The notes beneath the pieces were generated by a model, which did not search any database, was not told where the DNA came from, and saw only the letters and a list, made by a program, of their open reading frames with translations. A stretch of 64,000 nt of DNA from Williamsia soli. GTDB taxonomy: Bacteria; Actinomycetota; Actinomycetes; Mycobacteriales; Mycobacteriaceae. The stretch lies in contig NZ_JAFRDR010000004.1 of the NCBI RefSeq assembly GCF_017377795.1, forward strand, positions 186,001-250,000. Reading direction: 5' to 3'. Made by a program: the position numbers and the translations under genes. This document shows, one piece after another, positions 9,834 to 18,984 of the stretch. Position 1 is the stretch's first letter; every line of letters begins with the position of its first letter.

Positions 9834-10367
9834 TCACCCGAGATCGATCGGTGCCGTCGGCAGGTTCTGGTCGATGAGGGTCGAGATCTGTTGGATGGGG
9901 CCGTTGCCCACATTTTCAGGCAGCCAGATCGCGACGTAGGGGCGATGGTCGACGGCGTACCACAGGAAGCCCTTGGCCTCGGTCTCCGCCGAAACAAGGA
10001 ACCACTGCACGGGATCGACGACCTGCAGCCCGGAGGTGGGCGAGAGTGATTCGGGTCTGTCCACGCCGCAGCGGACCTGCACCGGCCCGGGCACCTGATC
10101 GCCGGGAGGCCAGCTGACCATTCCGTTGTCGCCGGTCTCGCGTTTTCCGAATCCCTCGAAGGTTTCCGGGAGCGACGCGATCAACTTCGCGCAGTCGGGG
10201 GAGGCCTGCTCCGGCGCGGCCATGGCTTTGAGCGGTGTGTCCGCCGACGTCACGTCGTCGGATTTCAACACCGCGTAGGTGATGAAGCCCACGATCACCA
10301 TCACCGGAATGGTGATGATGCTCGCGATGACTGCCGGGCTCAGACGCCGGGTGGAACCTTCGCTCAC
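9834..10367 (-). CDS. DUF3515 membrane-anchored protein
   Basis: About 177 aa. One N-terminal membrane segment (AVIASIITIPVMVIVGFITY) is followed by an extracytoplasmic domain with paired Cys (SPDCAKLI, VQVRCGVDRP) that may form a disulfide, and the motif WFLVSAETEAKGFLWYAVDHRPYV split over two strands. This is the DUF3515 family found next to thiL/gpsA in mycolic-acid bacteria (Rv2980-like). Function is unknown. The GTG at 10367 overlaps the stop of the upstream Lrp-like gene by 4 bases. Confidence 0.85.
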   Translation of the reverse strand: MSEGSTRRLSPAVIASIITIPVMVIVGFITYAVLKSDDVTSADTPLKAMAAPEQASPDCAKLIASLPETFEGFGKRETGDNGMVSWPPGDQVPGPVQVRCGVDRPESLSPTSGLQVVDPVQWFLVSAETEAKGFLWYAVDHRPYVAIWLPENVGNGPIQQISTLIDQNLPTAPIDLG

Positions 10368-10612
10368 GGGTGCCTTGGGCTGCCGGTGACGACCGGGCAC
10401 GTCAGGGTTCTGGTGATGCCGTCGACGTTTTGGATCTGTGGCACAACCTGTTCGGTCAGGTGCGCGGCGTCTGTCGCGTCGACCCTGACGATCACGTCGT
10501 ATGGGCCGCTGACCTCCTCCGATGAGGCGACGCCGTCGATACCGGCGATCGTCGCTGCGGCCACGGCAGCTTTACCGACCTCGGTTTGGATCAGTATGTA
10601 AGCCTGAACCAC
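10364..10612 (-). CDS. Stand-alone Lrp/AsnC ligand-binding (RAM) domain protein
   Basis: 82 aa. It consists only of the alpha/beta effector domain of Lrp/AsnC proteins (VVQAYILIQTEVGKAA, GPYDVIVRVDATDAAHL, VDGITRTLTCPVV) with no helix-turn-helix. Such small proteins usually oligomerise and bind amino acids. The GTG at 10612 follows GAAAGGA. It is translationally coupled to the DUF3515 gene. It probably senses a small molecule rather than binding DNA; the ligand is unknown. Confidence 0.85.
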   Translation of the reverse strand: MVQAYILIQTEVGKAAVAAATIAGIDGVASSEEVSGPYDVIVRVDATDAAHLTEQVVPQIQNVDGITRTLTCPVVTGSPRHP

Positions 10613-10720
10613 GGCGTTCCTTTCGTCCACGACGGTGATCAGCCGGTGGCTGACCCAAATACACTGGCACATATTCTCACCGACAACGGTGCGCAGTGGC
10701 GAATCAAAGGGACTGATGAG

Positions 10721-11713
10721 ATGGCGGAGAGGGTGGTGAGAGCAGTGTCGGACGATCCGGTCCGCACCGTCGGTGACGTCGGTGAGCTCGAACTGATCGA
10801 TCTCATCGCCGGCCCTGAGTCGGTCGACGGCACCGACGCCGGAGTTCTGGTCGGCCCCGGGGATGATGCGGCGGTGCTGGTCGGTGGTGGCCCCGTGGTC
10901 GTCAGTACCGACGCTCTCGTCGAGGGGCAGCATTTCCGCCTCGACTGGAGCACGCCGATACAGGTCGGGGCGAAGGCGATCGTTGCCAACGCCGCCGACG
11001 TGATGTCGATGGGCGGAAGAGTCACCGGGTTCGTGGTCTCACTGACCTGTCCGAAGGACCTGGGGGTCGACACGCTCGTAGGCCTGCGGGACGGGATGCG
11101 CTCGGCGGCCGCGAGGTACGGCGCGCAGGTGGTCGGGGGAGATCTGACCGCAGGGAGCCAACTCGTCATCGCGGTGACCGCGATCGGGGCAATGGATTCC
11201 CGCTCGCCGGTGCGCCTGTCGACTGCGCGGGAGGGCGACGTGCTCGCCGTGTCCGGGCAGTTGGGTGCCTCCGGTGCTGGACTCGATCTACTGCTCGCGG
11301 GCGAGGCCGGATTTCCCTCGCTCGTCGCCGCGCACTGCGAACCATCGCCGAATCTCGTCCTGGCTGCAGGAGCGACGAGTGCAGGCGTTCACGCGATGAC
11401 GGATGTCTCCGACGGCCTCCTCAGTGAACTCCGCACCATGGCACGGCAATCGGGTCACACCATGAATGTCGATCCGACCCGGATCCCGGTGCGGCCCGAG
11501 TTGGCCGCCGCGGCCGCCGCGCTGCACACCGATCCGCTCCGGTGGGTGCTCGGTGGCGGCGAGGATCATGAGTTACTCGCGAGTTTTCCTGCTGGTGTGG
11601 TTCCGGACGGGTGGACGGTCATCGGTACCGTGGAGCGCAGAAGCGCAGGTCCGGCTGTGGTGGTCACGGGCCTCGACGATGTAGACCTCGATGCCGGGTG
11701 GCGAACCTTCTGA
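10721..11713 (+). CDS. thiL: Thiamine-monophosphate kinase
   Basis: About 330 aa. It phosphorylates thiamine monophosphate to thiamine pyrophosphate with ATP. The PurM-like fold is seen in GPGDDAAVL (metal/ATP loop), VVSTDALVEGQHFRL, VVGGDLTAGS and HAMTDVSDGLLSEL. The ATG at 10721 is chosen; GTGs at 10733-10745 are alternatives because a GGAGAGG sequence lies inside the first codons. It heads a plus-strand run with the gamma-carbonic-anhydrase-like gene and ung. Confidence 0.95.
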   Translation: MAERVVRAVSDDPVRTVGDVGELELIDLIAGPESVDGTDAGVLVGPGDDAAVLVGGGPVVVSTDALVEGQHFRLDWSTPIQVGAKAIVANAADVMSMGGRVTGFVVSLTCPKDLGVDTLVGLRDGMRSAAARYGAQVVGGDLTAGSQLVIAVTAIGAMDSRSPVRLSTAREGDVLAVSGQLGASGAGLDLLLAGEAGFPSLVAAHCEPSPNLVLAAGATSAGVHAMTDVSDGLLSELRTMARQSGHTMNVDPTRIPVRPELAAAAAALHTDPLRWVLGGGEDHELLASFPAGVVPDGWTVIGTVERRSAGPAVVVTGLDDVDLDAGWRTF

Positions 11714-11762
11714 GGCTGAAAGCAACCACACCCACTGATACCGGTCGCGTCAGGGGTACCGA

Positions 11763-11768
11763 TACTGT
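11763..11768 (+). promoter_or_regulatory. TACTGT -10 box for a leaderless transcript
   Basis: TACTGT is separated by seven bases from the ATG at 11776, and there is no Shine-Dalgarno sequence. This fits a leaderless start for the next gene. Confidence 0.45.
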
Positions 11769-11775
11769 GATCGTC

Positions 11776-12297
11776 ATGGCGATCTACGCACTCGATGACC
11801 GAGAACCGCAATTGGGTGAGGGTGCCTACGTGCATCCCGACGCGGTGGTGATCGGCAACGTCACACTCGGCGCCGGCGTCTCCGTCTGGCCAGGCGCGGT
11901 CTTGCGAGGTGACTACGGCACCATCACCGTGGGCGATCGCACGAACATCCAGGACGGCACGGTCATCCACTGCACCCCGATCGATCCGACGGTCATCGGC
12001 GCCGGCTGCGTGGTGGGGCACAACGCGCACATTGAAGGTGCAGTGATCGGCGACAACTGCCTCATCGCGTCAGGATCGGTGGTGCTCAACGGTTCTCGGA
12101 TCGGCGCCGGAGCGATCGTCGGCGCAGGCGCTGTGGTGCCGTTCAAGTTCGAGGTACCGGAGAGGGCGATGGCGCTGGGCGTGCCCGCCAAGATCCGCGC
12201 GGGTTTCGAGGTGCCGGAGGGCCATATCGAGATGAACGTCGAGATGTACGCGCAGAACGCCATCTACTACCAGGCCGCATTGCGCCGGCTCGACTAG
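11776..12297 (+). CDS. Gamma-carbonic anhydrase-like hexapeptide-repeat protein
   Basis: 173 aa of left-handed beta-helix: repeated hexapeptides such as [37 protein letters not shown] and [14 protein letters not shown]. The family includes gamma-class carbonic anhydrases and PaaY-like proteins. His residues in HCTPI and [10 protein letters not shown] are in the right places for the trimer-interface zinc site. The actual substrate is not proven by sequence. The stop at 12297 is 14 bases before the chosen ung start. Confidence 0.88.
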   Translation: MAIYALDDREPQLGEGAYVHPDAVVIGNVTLGAGVSVWPGAVLRGDYGTITVGDRTNIQDGTVIHCTPIDPTVIGAGCVVGHNAHIEGAVIGDNCLIASGSVVLNGSRIGAGAIVGAGAVVPFKFEVPERAMALGVPAKIRAGFEVPEGHIEMNVEMYAQNAIYYQAALRRLD

Positions 12298-12311
12298 TGG
12301 TAGGGAGAAGC

Positions 12312-12992
12312 ATGCCTGGCCCACAACCACTTTCAGCGCTCATCGACCCCGGATGGGCGAGTGCGCTCGAACCGGTGGCGCCGGACATCGCCAAGATGGG
12401 CGAGTTCTTGCGCGGTGAGCTGGCCGCCGGCCGCACCTATCTACCCGAGGGTGCGAATGTGCTGCGCGCGTTCACCACTCCGTTCGAGGAAGTGCGGGTG
12501 CTCGTCGTCGGCCAAGATCCGTACCCGACGCCCGGACACGCGGTCGGATTGAGTTTCTCCGTGGCCGAGGATGTGCGCCCTGTGCCGCGCAGTCTGGGCA
12601 ATATCTTCACCGAGTACTGTGACGATCTCGGCTATCCGCGGCCGTCAAATGGTGACCTGACGCCGTGGGTCGAGCAGGGCGTGCTGCTGCTGAACAGGGT
12701 GCTCACCGTTGCTCCGGGGTCGGCCGCAAGCCATCGCGGAAAAGGGTGGGAAGCGGTGACCGAGTGCGCGATCAAGGCGCTCGCGGCGCGCGATCAGCCG
12801 CTCGTCGCGATCCTCTGGGGTAAGGATGCTGCATCTCTGAAACCGTGGTTACCCGGGGTGACCACCATCACCTCACCCCATCCGTCGCCGCTGTCGGCGC
12901 GGCGGGGATTCTTCGGGTCGAAACCGTTCTCACAGGCCAACACCGCGCTCAGAGAGCAGGGCGGCGTGGAAGTCGATTGGCGGTTGCCGTGA
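12312..12992 (+). CDS. ung: Uracil-DNA glycosylase
   Basis: 226 aa, family-1 UDG. It removes uracil from DNA at the start of base-excision repair. The catalytic water-activating motif is [28 protein letters not shown] and the [21 protein letters not shown]-intercalation segment are also intact. The ATG at 12312 has TAGGGAGAAG upstream. Confidence 0.98.
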   Translation: MPGPQPLSALIDPGWASALEPVAPDIAKMGEFLRGELAAGRTYLPEGANVLRAFTTPFEEVRVLVVGQDPYPTPGHAVGLSFSVAEDVRPVPRSLGNIFTEYCDDLGYPRPSNGDLTPWVEQGVLLLNRVLTVAPGSAASHRGKGWEAVTECAIKALAARDQPLVAILWGKDAASLKPWLPGVTTITSPHPSPLSARRGFFGSKPFSQANTALREQGGVEVDWRLP

Positions 12993-13021
12993 CGGAGTTC
13001 AATTACCGAACACCGTGAGGG

Positions 13022-13843
13022 TCAGTTGCCGTTGAGGCCCGAGTAGTCGGGTGACCGCTTGCCGATGAACGCGTCGACGCCCTCGATGCCCTCAGGCACG
13101 CCGGACAGGGCGGAAATGGACCGCGCCTCGGCGTCGAGTTGTTCGGCAAGCGTGGCGGTCGGCGAATCCGACAGCAGCGCCCGGGTTGCGGCGAGGGTTC
13201 GCCACGGTCCGGCGACCAGGTCGGCGGCAGCCGCCTCGGCAGTGGCAAGAACGTGCTCGTCCTCGACGACTCGTGAGAGCAGACCGATCTCCAGGGCTTC
13301 GGTGGCACCGAGGATGCGGTTGGTCAAGATGATGTCCCGGGCGCGTGCAGCGCCGACAACGCGCGGAAGCGACCACGTCAATCCGCCGTCCGGGGTGAGT
13401 CCGATGCCGACATAGGCCGGGCGCAGTTTCGTGGCGGTTCCGCCGATCGCGACATCACAGTGGGTCACCAGACTCATGCCTGCCCCCGCCGCCCACCCCT
13501 GGATGGCGCCGACGACCGGGAGGTTGGCGCCGACGAGTGCTTTCACGAATTCGTGGAAGTCACCCGCGAGACCCGAAAGGAAGACGGGCCGATCAGGAGC
13601 GGCTGCGAACGAACGCACGTTGCCACCGGCGCAGAAGTTCGCGCCGGTGCCGAGCAACAGCACCGCGCCGGCTTTGATCTCGCCACGCGCAACCTTGAGC
13701 AGGGCCTCGGTACCGCGGTTGAAACAGTCGCGATCCAGCGAGTTACCGGCCTTTTCGGTGGCCACGGCAATCCGCAGCACACCATCAGCGGTGAGTTGCA
13801 CCGAGTCGGACTCGGAGGCAACGCTCAGCTGTGAATCAGGCAC
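13022..13843 (-). CDS. Enoyl-CoA hydratase/isomerase (crotonase) family protein
   Basis: 273 aa. The crotonase fold shows LLGTGANFCAGGNVRSFA (oxyanion loop) and AIQGWAAGAGMSLVTHCDVAIGG. A Glu equivalent to the second hydratase acid is not obvious around VGIGLTPDGGLTWSLP, so it may be an isomerase or hydrolase. The GTG at 13843 lies 5 bases after the rpmB stop, so the two are probably co-transcribed. CoA substrate not assignable. Confidence 0.88.
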   Translation of the reverse strand: MPDSQLSVASESDSVQLTADGVLRIAVATEKAGNSLDRDCFNRGTEALLKVARGEIKAGAVLLLGTGANFCAGGNVRSFAAAPDRPVFLSGLAGDFHEFVKALVGANLPVVGAIQGWAAGAGMSLVTHCDVAIGGTATKLRPAYVGIGLTPDGGLTWSLPRVVGAARARDIILTNRILGATEALEIGLLSRVVEDEHVLATAEAAAADLVAGPWRTLAATRALLSDSPTATLAEQLDAEARSISALSGVPEGIEGVDAFIGKRSPDYSGLNGN

Positions 13844-13848
13844 GGTGG

Positions 13849-14040
13849 TCAGCCTCGGGAGACTTTGCCGGCCTTCAGGCAAGAGGTGCACACATTGATG
13901 CGCTTGCGGTTTCCGGGGGCGACCTGCGCGCGAACGGACTGGATGTTCGGATTCCAGCGCCGGTTGGTGCGCCGGTGTGAATGCGAGACCGACTTACCGA
14001 AGCCGGGGCCCTTGGCGCAAACGTCGCAGACGGCAGCCAT
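13849..14040 (-). CDS. rpmB: Large ribosomal subunit protein bL28 (zinc-binding form)
   Basis: 63 aa, the normal size. [23 protein letters not shown] is split by the two Cys at 5 and 8; a second pair is at 51 and 54 (NVCTSC). Four Cys mark the zinc-containing (C+) version, as opposed to the zinc-free paralogues induced by zinc starvation. The position beside the DAK2 gene is as in mycobacteria. Confidence 0.97.
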   Translation of the reverse strand: MAAVCDVCAKGPGFGKSVSHSHRRTNRRWNPNIQSVRAQVAPGNRKRINVCTSCLKAGKVSRG

Positions 14041-14238
14041 CGTCGAACTCCTTCAATGAGAAAATAGTGGTCATGGCCTCTCGGTGTTCGGCATGCACCG
14101 ATGTCCGATAGGCAACCCTGCAAGAATAGCGGCTCTCCGACGATGATCAAAATGGTCGAGTCCCGCTGCGCAGCGAACCAGGGACCGGCCGCCGGCAGAT
14201 TAGGCTGTGCGTCAGACCACACGGAGGAGGGCGGGCAG

Positions 14239-15918
14239 GTGACAGAGCAGGTTGGGGCTCCCGCGATGGACCCAGGTCTGCTGCGCGATTGGATCCACGG
14301 CACCGTATCGAGCCTGGACGGTGTGCGTGGCGAGATCAACGATCTGAACGTCTTCCCGATCCCGGACTCCGACACCGGCAGCAACATGCTCCACACGATG
14401 ATGGCGGCGGCCGACGCCGTCGATCAACTCGATCCCGATGCCGACACCGCGCGCGTGGCGCGAGCGATGGCCGACGGGGCCGTCTCCAAGGCGCGGGGTA
14501 ATTCAGGCATCATCCTCTCGCAGGTGCTGGTGGGACTGGCCGACGCCGCCGAGGTGAACCAGCTGGACGGGAGGGTTTACTTCAACCGGCTCTGGGTCGC
14601 CGGACTGCGACTGGGTTCGCTCGCCGCGACCCGTGCGGTCAGTGAGCCCCGAGAAGGCACCGTCCTGACCCTGCTACGTCGCGCGGGTGAGAACGCCGCG
14701 CAGCACGCCGATGCCACCCCGGCGGACCTGGCCCGCGCGATCGCCGACGGTTGTGCCGACGATCTGGATCTGACGCAGGGTCAACTCGATGTCCTCGCGC
14801 AGGCCGGTGTGGTCGATGCCGGTGGCCGCGGACTGTTGGTCCTGTTCGATGAGTTGGTTCGGGTACTCACCGGCGTCTCCGCGCGACGGCGCCGGTATCA
14901 GGGCGCGCTGGCCGGCGGCGGCGACCGCTTGGGGCACGAGATCGGCGAGCCCTGCGAGAGCGACGATGAGATGGATTTCGAGGTCATGTATCTGCTGGAA
15001 GGGGCTCTGGCCGAACAGATCTCGACTTTACGAACCAAGCTCGACGGGCTGGGTGACGCGGTGGTCATCGTCGGGGACAGCGCTGACGTGGTGGCAGGCG
15101 AGAAGTTCTCCATCCACGTCCACACCTGCGAGCCGGGCCTGGCGGTCGAAGCGGGGCTCGCATTGGGGACCGTCAGCGACATCCGGATCAGCTGTTTCCT
15201 TCTCGACGCTCATCGCGGACAAGAAGAGAGAGCAGGCCACCCGCCGCGCCGCAAACGCGCGGTCGTGGCCGTGGTGACCGGCGACGAGGCGGCCGAGTTG
15301 TTCGAGCAGGAGGGCGCCGTGGTGGTCAGGGCGGACACGGGAGGGGCCGGCGAACTGGATGCCGACGCATTGGCAAAGGCCATCATCGAGGTCGACAGCG
15401 CACACGTGATCCTGATGGGCAACGGCGCGCTGCCGGCCCAGGATCTGGTCGCCGTCGCCGCGGCGGCCCGATCACGTGAGCGTTCGGTGGTGATCTTGCC
15501 GGGCGGCTCGATGGTGCAGAGCCTGTCGGCGATGGCGGTGCACGATCCGAGCGAACTGCCGGACGATGACGCGTACGCGATGGCGGAGGCCGCTGCCGCC
15601 ACCAGGTTCGGTGCGGTGGTCACCGCGACCGAACGTGCCCTGACCTTCGCCGGCACCTGCGAGCCCGGTGACCAGCTCGGCCTCATCGGCGACGGGGTGC
15701 TGGTCATCGACCCCGAAATCCTCGGCGCTGCTGCAGGTCTGATCGATCTGTTGCTCAGCACCGGCGGAGAGATGGTCAGTGTGCTGGCCGGCCGCAACCT
15801 CGAGCCGCGCATACTCGAACAACTCGAGGAGCACGTGAACAGCAACCACCCGGGCGTCGAGTTCGTCAGCTTTCCCGGGGGACAGGTAGGCGAGTTGTTG
15901 CAGGTGGGTGTCGAGTAG
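14239..15918 (+). CDS. DAK2-domain protein, fatty-acid kinase FakA-like
   Basis: 559 aa. The N-terminal DhaL/DAK2 domain (residues about 1-200) has the nucleotide loop LNVFPIPDSDTGSNMLHTM and the SKARGNSGIILSQ signature. Middle and C-terminal domains of the FakA type follow. FakA phosphorylates fatty acids held by DegV-type FakB proteins; a DegV protein is encoded at 31.3 kb. The GTG at 14239 has GGAGGAGGG upstream. The stop overlaps the recG start, the same pairing as in mycobacteria (Rv2974c-recG). The role in actinobacteria is not settled. Confidence 0.88.
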   Translation: MTEQVGAPAMDPGLLRDWIHGTVSSLDGVRGEINDLNVFPIPDSDTGSNMLHTMMAAADAVDQLDPDADTARVARAMADGAVSKARGNSGIILSQVLVGLADAAEVNQLDGRVYFNRLWVAGLRLGSLAATRAVSEPREGTVLTLLRRAGENAAQHADATPADLARAIADGCADDLDLTQGQLDVLAQAGVVDAGGRGLLVLFDELVRVLTGVSARRRRYQGALAGGGDRLGHEIGEPCESDDEMDFEVMYLLEGALAEQISTLRTKLDGLGDAVVIVGDSADVVAGEKFSIHVHTCEPGLAVEAGLALGTVSDIRISCFLLDAHRGQEERAGHPPRRKRAVVAVVTGDEAAELFEQEGAVVVRADTGGAGELDADALAKAIIEVDSAHVILMGNGALPAQDLVAVAAAARSRERSVVILPGGSMVQSLSAMAVHDPSELPDDDAYAMAEAAAATRFGAVVTATERALTFAGTCEPGDQLGLIGDGVLVIDPEILGAAAGLIDLLLSTGGEMVSVLAGRNLEPRILEQLEEHVNSNHPGVEFVSFPGGQVGELLQVGVE

Positions 15919-18265
15919 TGGTGACGCAGTAGTGGGTTCACAGGAGGGTCGGGCCACCGCACCGTCGGTGGCGCTGTCGGATTCGTTGGAGTCGGTACTC
16001 GGTCCCAAGGCTGCCGACATGCTCGATGAGCAGATTCACGTGCAGACCGTCGGTGAACTGTTGCGGTATGTGCCCGATCGCTACGTCAAACAGGGAGACC
16101 TGTCGGGGGAGCGCAAACCCGAGCCGGGGGAACGGTTGACGGTGGTCGCCCGGGTCGAGGACAACAAGACGATCCCTATCCGCAACTCGCGCAAGAAGAT
16201 GGTCAAGCTCGTCGTCTTCGACGGTAAGTTCCGAATCGCCGTGACCTTCTTCAACTCTCCCTGGATCGCCGCCAAGCTTCCGAAGGGTTCGCGGGTGATG
16301 ATGGCGGGGGAGGTCAAGTACTTTCGCGACGAACTCCAGTTGACCCATCCGAACTGGCTCAAGCTGCCGGAGGACGGAACGTCCATCGAGGCAGACGACG
16401 CCGTCGGGTCGGTGCTGATGCAGGGTATCGCCAAGGCGTTGGCGACCGACGCCGGCGACGGCGACAGCTCGGACGGCACCCTCGATTTCTCCGACTTCCT
16501 GCGCGATGTGATCCCGGTGTACCGCGGGACGGCAAAGCTGCAGGCATGGACCATCTGGCAGTGCGTTCGGGCCGTGCTCGGTGAACTCGCGCCGATCGAG
16601 GATCCCCTTCCCGAGGGGGAACGGACCTTGCGAGGACTGATCGGATCGGACGAGGCGCTCCGGAAGATCCACGTTCCGGAAGGTCAACACGACATCGATC
16701 AGGCCAGTGCCCGACTGAGATTCGACGAAGCGCTGGCGCTTCAGCTCGCGCTGGCGCAACGTCGGCATGTGGATCGGGGAGCGACGGGACCGTCCTGCCC
16801 GCATGTCCCGGACGGTCTCGAGGACAAGCTGCTGAACCGGTTGCCCTTCACACTCACCGACGGCCAACGCGTGGTGATCGATGAGATCACCGCCGACCTG
16901 CAGCCTCCATACGGTGGGGACGCCGCCATGGTCGTGTCGCCGATGAGCAGGTTGCTGCAGGGCGAGGTCGGTTCGGGAAAAACGCTGGTTGCTCTGCTGG
17001 CGATGCTCAGGGTGATCGACAACGGTTATCAGTGCGCTTTGCTCGCACCTACAGAAGTGCTTGCCGCACAACATTTTCGAACGCTCGAGACGATGCTGGG
17101 TGGGCTCGCAAAAGAAGGTGAGCTCGAGGGGGAAGAGGGGGCGACCCGGGTCGCCCTGATCACGGGATCGATGAAGACGGCCGCCAAGCGCACCGCTTTG
17201 CTCGAGACCGTCACCGGTCAGGTGGGCATTCTCATCGGGACCCACGCGCTGCTGCAGGACAACGTCGACTTCTTCAATCTGGGTTTTGTCGTCGTCGACG
17301 AACAGCACCGTTTCGGGGTGGAACAACGCGACACCCTTCGGTCCCGCGGCCGGGACGGTGTGGTGCCCCACCTGTTGGTGATGACCGCGACCCCCATCCC
17401 ACGGACGGTCGCCATGACGGTCTTCGGCGACCTGGAGACCTCGACCCTTCGAGAACTACCCCGGGGCCGCCAGCCGATCACCACCAGCGTGGTGCCCCGG
17501 GGCAATCCCAAGTGGGTGCAGCGGGTGTGGCAGCGCGTCGGCGAAGAGGTCGACGAGGGCCGCCAGGTCTACGTGGTGTGCGCGCGCATCGGAGACGACG
17601 GGACGCCCGCAGGTCAACGGTCGCAGCAGAAATCGGCAGAGGGTGCGGCTGAACCAGCGACAGCTGCGGTCGACATGTTCAAGACCCTCAGCGAGGGGCC
17701 TCTTGGGGGGCGCCGCATCGAATTGCTGCACGGCAGGCTCTCACCCGACGAGAAGAGCGAGGTGATGGCGGATTTCACCGCCGGGCAGGTCGACATCCTC
17801 GTCTCCACGACGGTCATCGAGGTGGGCGTCGACGTCCCGAATGCCACCACCATGGTGATCGTCGATGCCGACCGATTCGGGGTCAGTCAGCTCCACCAGC
17901 TCCGTGGTCGGGTCGGCCGTGGTGGGTTGCCGGGATTGTGCCTGCTGATCACCGCGTCCTCGGAAATGTCGCCGTCGATGGAACGGCTGCAGGCGGTTGC
18001 CGCGTCCAACGATGGGTTCGAGTTGTCGTATGTCGACCTCCGGCAGCGAAGGGAAGGTGATCTGCTTGGTTCGCTCCAGTCCGGGCAGACCTCCTCGCTA
18101 CGGTTCCTCTCGCTCCTCACCGACGGCGACCTCATCGAGGACACGCGGGCGCTCGCGGACGAGGTCGTGGGCGGCGACCTCACGCTTGTCGAACACAAGC
18201 CGATGGCGGCCCTCGTCGACTCGATCCTGGGTCCGGTACGCCTGGCGTTCCTGGACAAGTCCTGA
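15908..18265 (+). CDS. recG: ATP-dependent DNA helicase RecG
   Basis: 785 aa. It is a monomeric branch-migration helicase for stalled forks and Holliday junctions. It has an N-terminal wedge/OB domain (LTVVARVEDNKTIPIR), Walker A GEVGSGKTLVALLAML, the DEAH-like box VVDEQHRFGVEQRD, motif III TATPIPRT, and a C-terminal helicase domain with HGRLSPDEKSEVM and QLRGRVGRGG. The GTG at 15908 overlaps the upstream stop; the GTG at 15932 is an alternative. Confidence 0.97.
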   Translation: MSSSGDAVVGSQEGRATAPSVALSDSLESVLGPKAADMLDEQIHVQTVGELLRYVPDRYVKQGDLSGERKPEPGERLTVVARVEDNKTIPIRNSRKKMVKLVVFDGKFRIAVTFFNSPWIAAKLPKGSRVMMAGEVKYFRDELQLTHPNWLKLPEDGTSIEADDAVGSVLMQGIAKALATDAGDGDSSDGTLDFSDFLRDVIPVYRGTAKLQAWTIWQCVRAVLGELAPIEDPLPEGERTLRGLIGSDEALRKIHVPEGQHDIDQASARLRFDEALALQLALAQRRHVDRGATGPSCPHVPDGLEDKLLNRLPFTLTDGQRVVIDEITADLQPPYGGDAAMVVSPMSRLLQGEVGSGKTLVALLAMLRVIDNGYQCALLAPTEVLAAQHFRTLETMLGGLAKEGELEGEEGATRVALITGSMKTAAKRTALLETVTGQVGILIGTHALLQDNVDFFNLGFVVVDEQHRFGVEQRDTLRSRGRDGVVPHLLVMTATPIPRTVAMTVFGDLETSTLRELPRGRQPITTSVVPRGNPKWVQRVWQRVGEEVDEGRQVYVVCARIGDDGTPAGQRSQQKSAEGAAEPATAAVDMFKTLSEGPLGGRRIELLHGRLSPDEKSEVMADFTAGQVDILVSTTVIEVGVDVPNATTMVIVDADRFGVSQLHQLRGRVGRGGLPGLCLLITASSEMSPSMERLQAVAASNDGFELSYVDLRQRREGDLLGSLQSGQTSSLRFLSLLTDGDLIEDTRALADEVVGGDLTLVEHKPMAALVDSILGPVRLAFLDKS

Positions 18266-18269
18266 CGGC

Positions 18270-18956
18270 GTAGGTCTCGCGGCCCGCTGGTGGCTGCTGC
18301 TGTCGGTATTCGCCGTCACAGCGACACTCGCTGCGGGAGCGGGCGTGGTGTCGCACGACGGAGAGGCGCCGTCTGCGGACGCGCGACGAATGCTCAGGGA
18401 ATTGGCGCTCGTTCCGGTCCTGGCGCAGCGCCCGGACGCGTCCGACTATGAGCGGAGTGCGTTTGGTCAGGCGTGGACCGACAACACCGATGCCGCCGGG
18501 GCGAACAACGGGTGCGACACCCGTAACGACATCCTGAACCGCGACTTGAACGACAAGATCCTTGCGGCGGTGGACAGTTGCACCCGTGGGGTCGCCTCCG
18601 GCGAACTGCGCAGTCCCTACAGCGGGCGCTGGATCGTCTTCAAGCGTGGCAAGGGTTCAGGTGCCAAGGTGCAGATCGACCACATCGTGCCGCTCGCGTA
18701 CGCGTGGGCCATGGGTGCACGCACGTGGGATGCGTCTCTGCGGCAACGTTTCGCGAATGACCCGGCCAACCTGGTGGCCGTCGACGGTGAGGCGAACCAG
18801 GACAAGAGCGACTCCGCACCGTCGCGCTGGATGCCGGCCAACTCAGGCTTCCACTGCCAGTACGCGGTCCAATTTGTCACGGTGCTGCGGACGTACGGCC
18901 TCTATCTCGACCGGCCTTCTGTCCCCGTGCTCCGGCGCGCACTCGAAAGATGCTGA
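18270..18956 (+). CDS. Secreted HNH endonuclease (GmrSD C-terminal/DUF1524-like)
   Basis: About 229 codons from just after recG. A hydrophobic signal-like segment (WWLLLSVFAVTATLAAGAG) precedes a nuclease domain with the HNH-type core QIDHIVPLAYAWAMGARTW and the downstream segment NDPANLVAVDGEANQDKSD. Cys pairs (NGCDTRND, DSCTRG, FHCQY) fit an exported protein. Such proteins are widespread in actinobacteria; a role in DNA uptake, nutrient scavenging or competition is possible. Oddity: no ATG, GTG or TTG lies in frame between the recG stop and the signal segment, so the real start is unresolved. Confidence 0.75.
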   Translation, partial: VGLAARWWLLLSVFAVTATLAAGAGVVSHDGEAPSADARRMLRELALVPVLAQRPDASDYERSAFGQAWTDNTDAAGANNGCDTRNDILNRDLNDKILAAVDSCTRGVASGELRSPYSGRWIVFKRGKGSGAKVQIDHIVPLAYAWAMGARTWDASLRQRFANDPANLVAVDGEANQDKSDSAPSRWMPANSGFHCQYAVQFVTVLRTYGLYLDRPSVPVLRRALERC

Positions 18957-18984
18957 GCTGGAACACAAACCCGGTGAACGCGGG

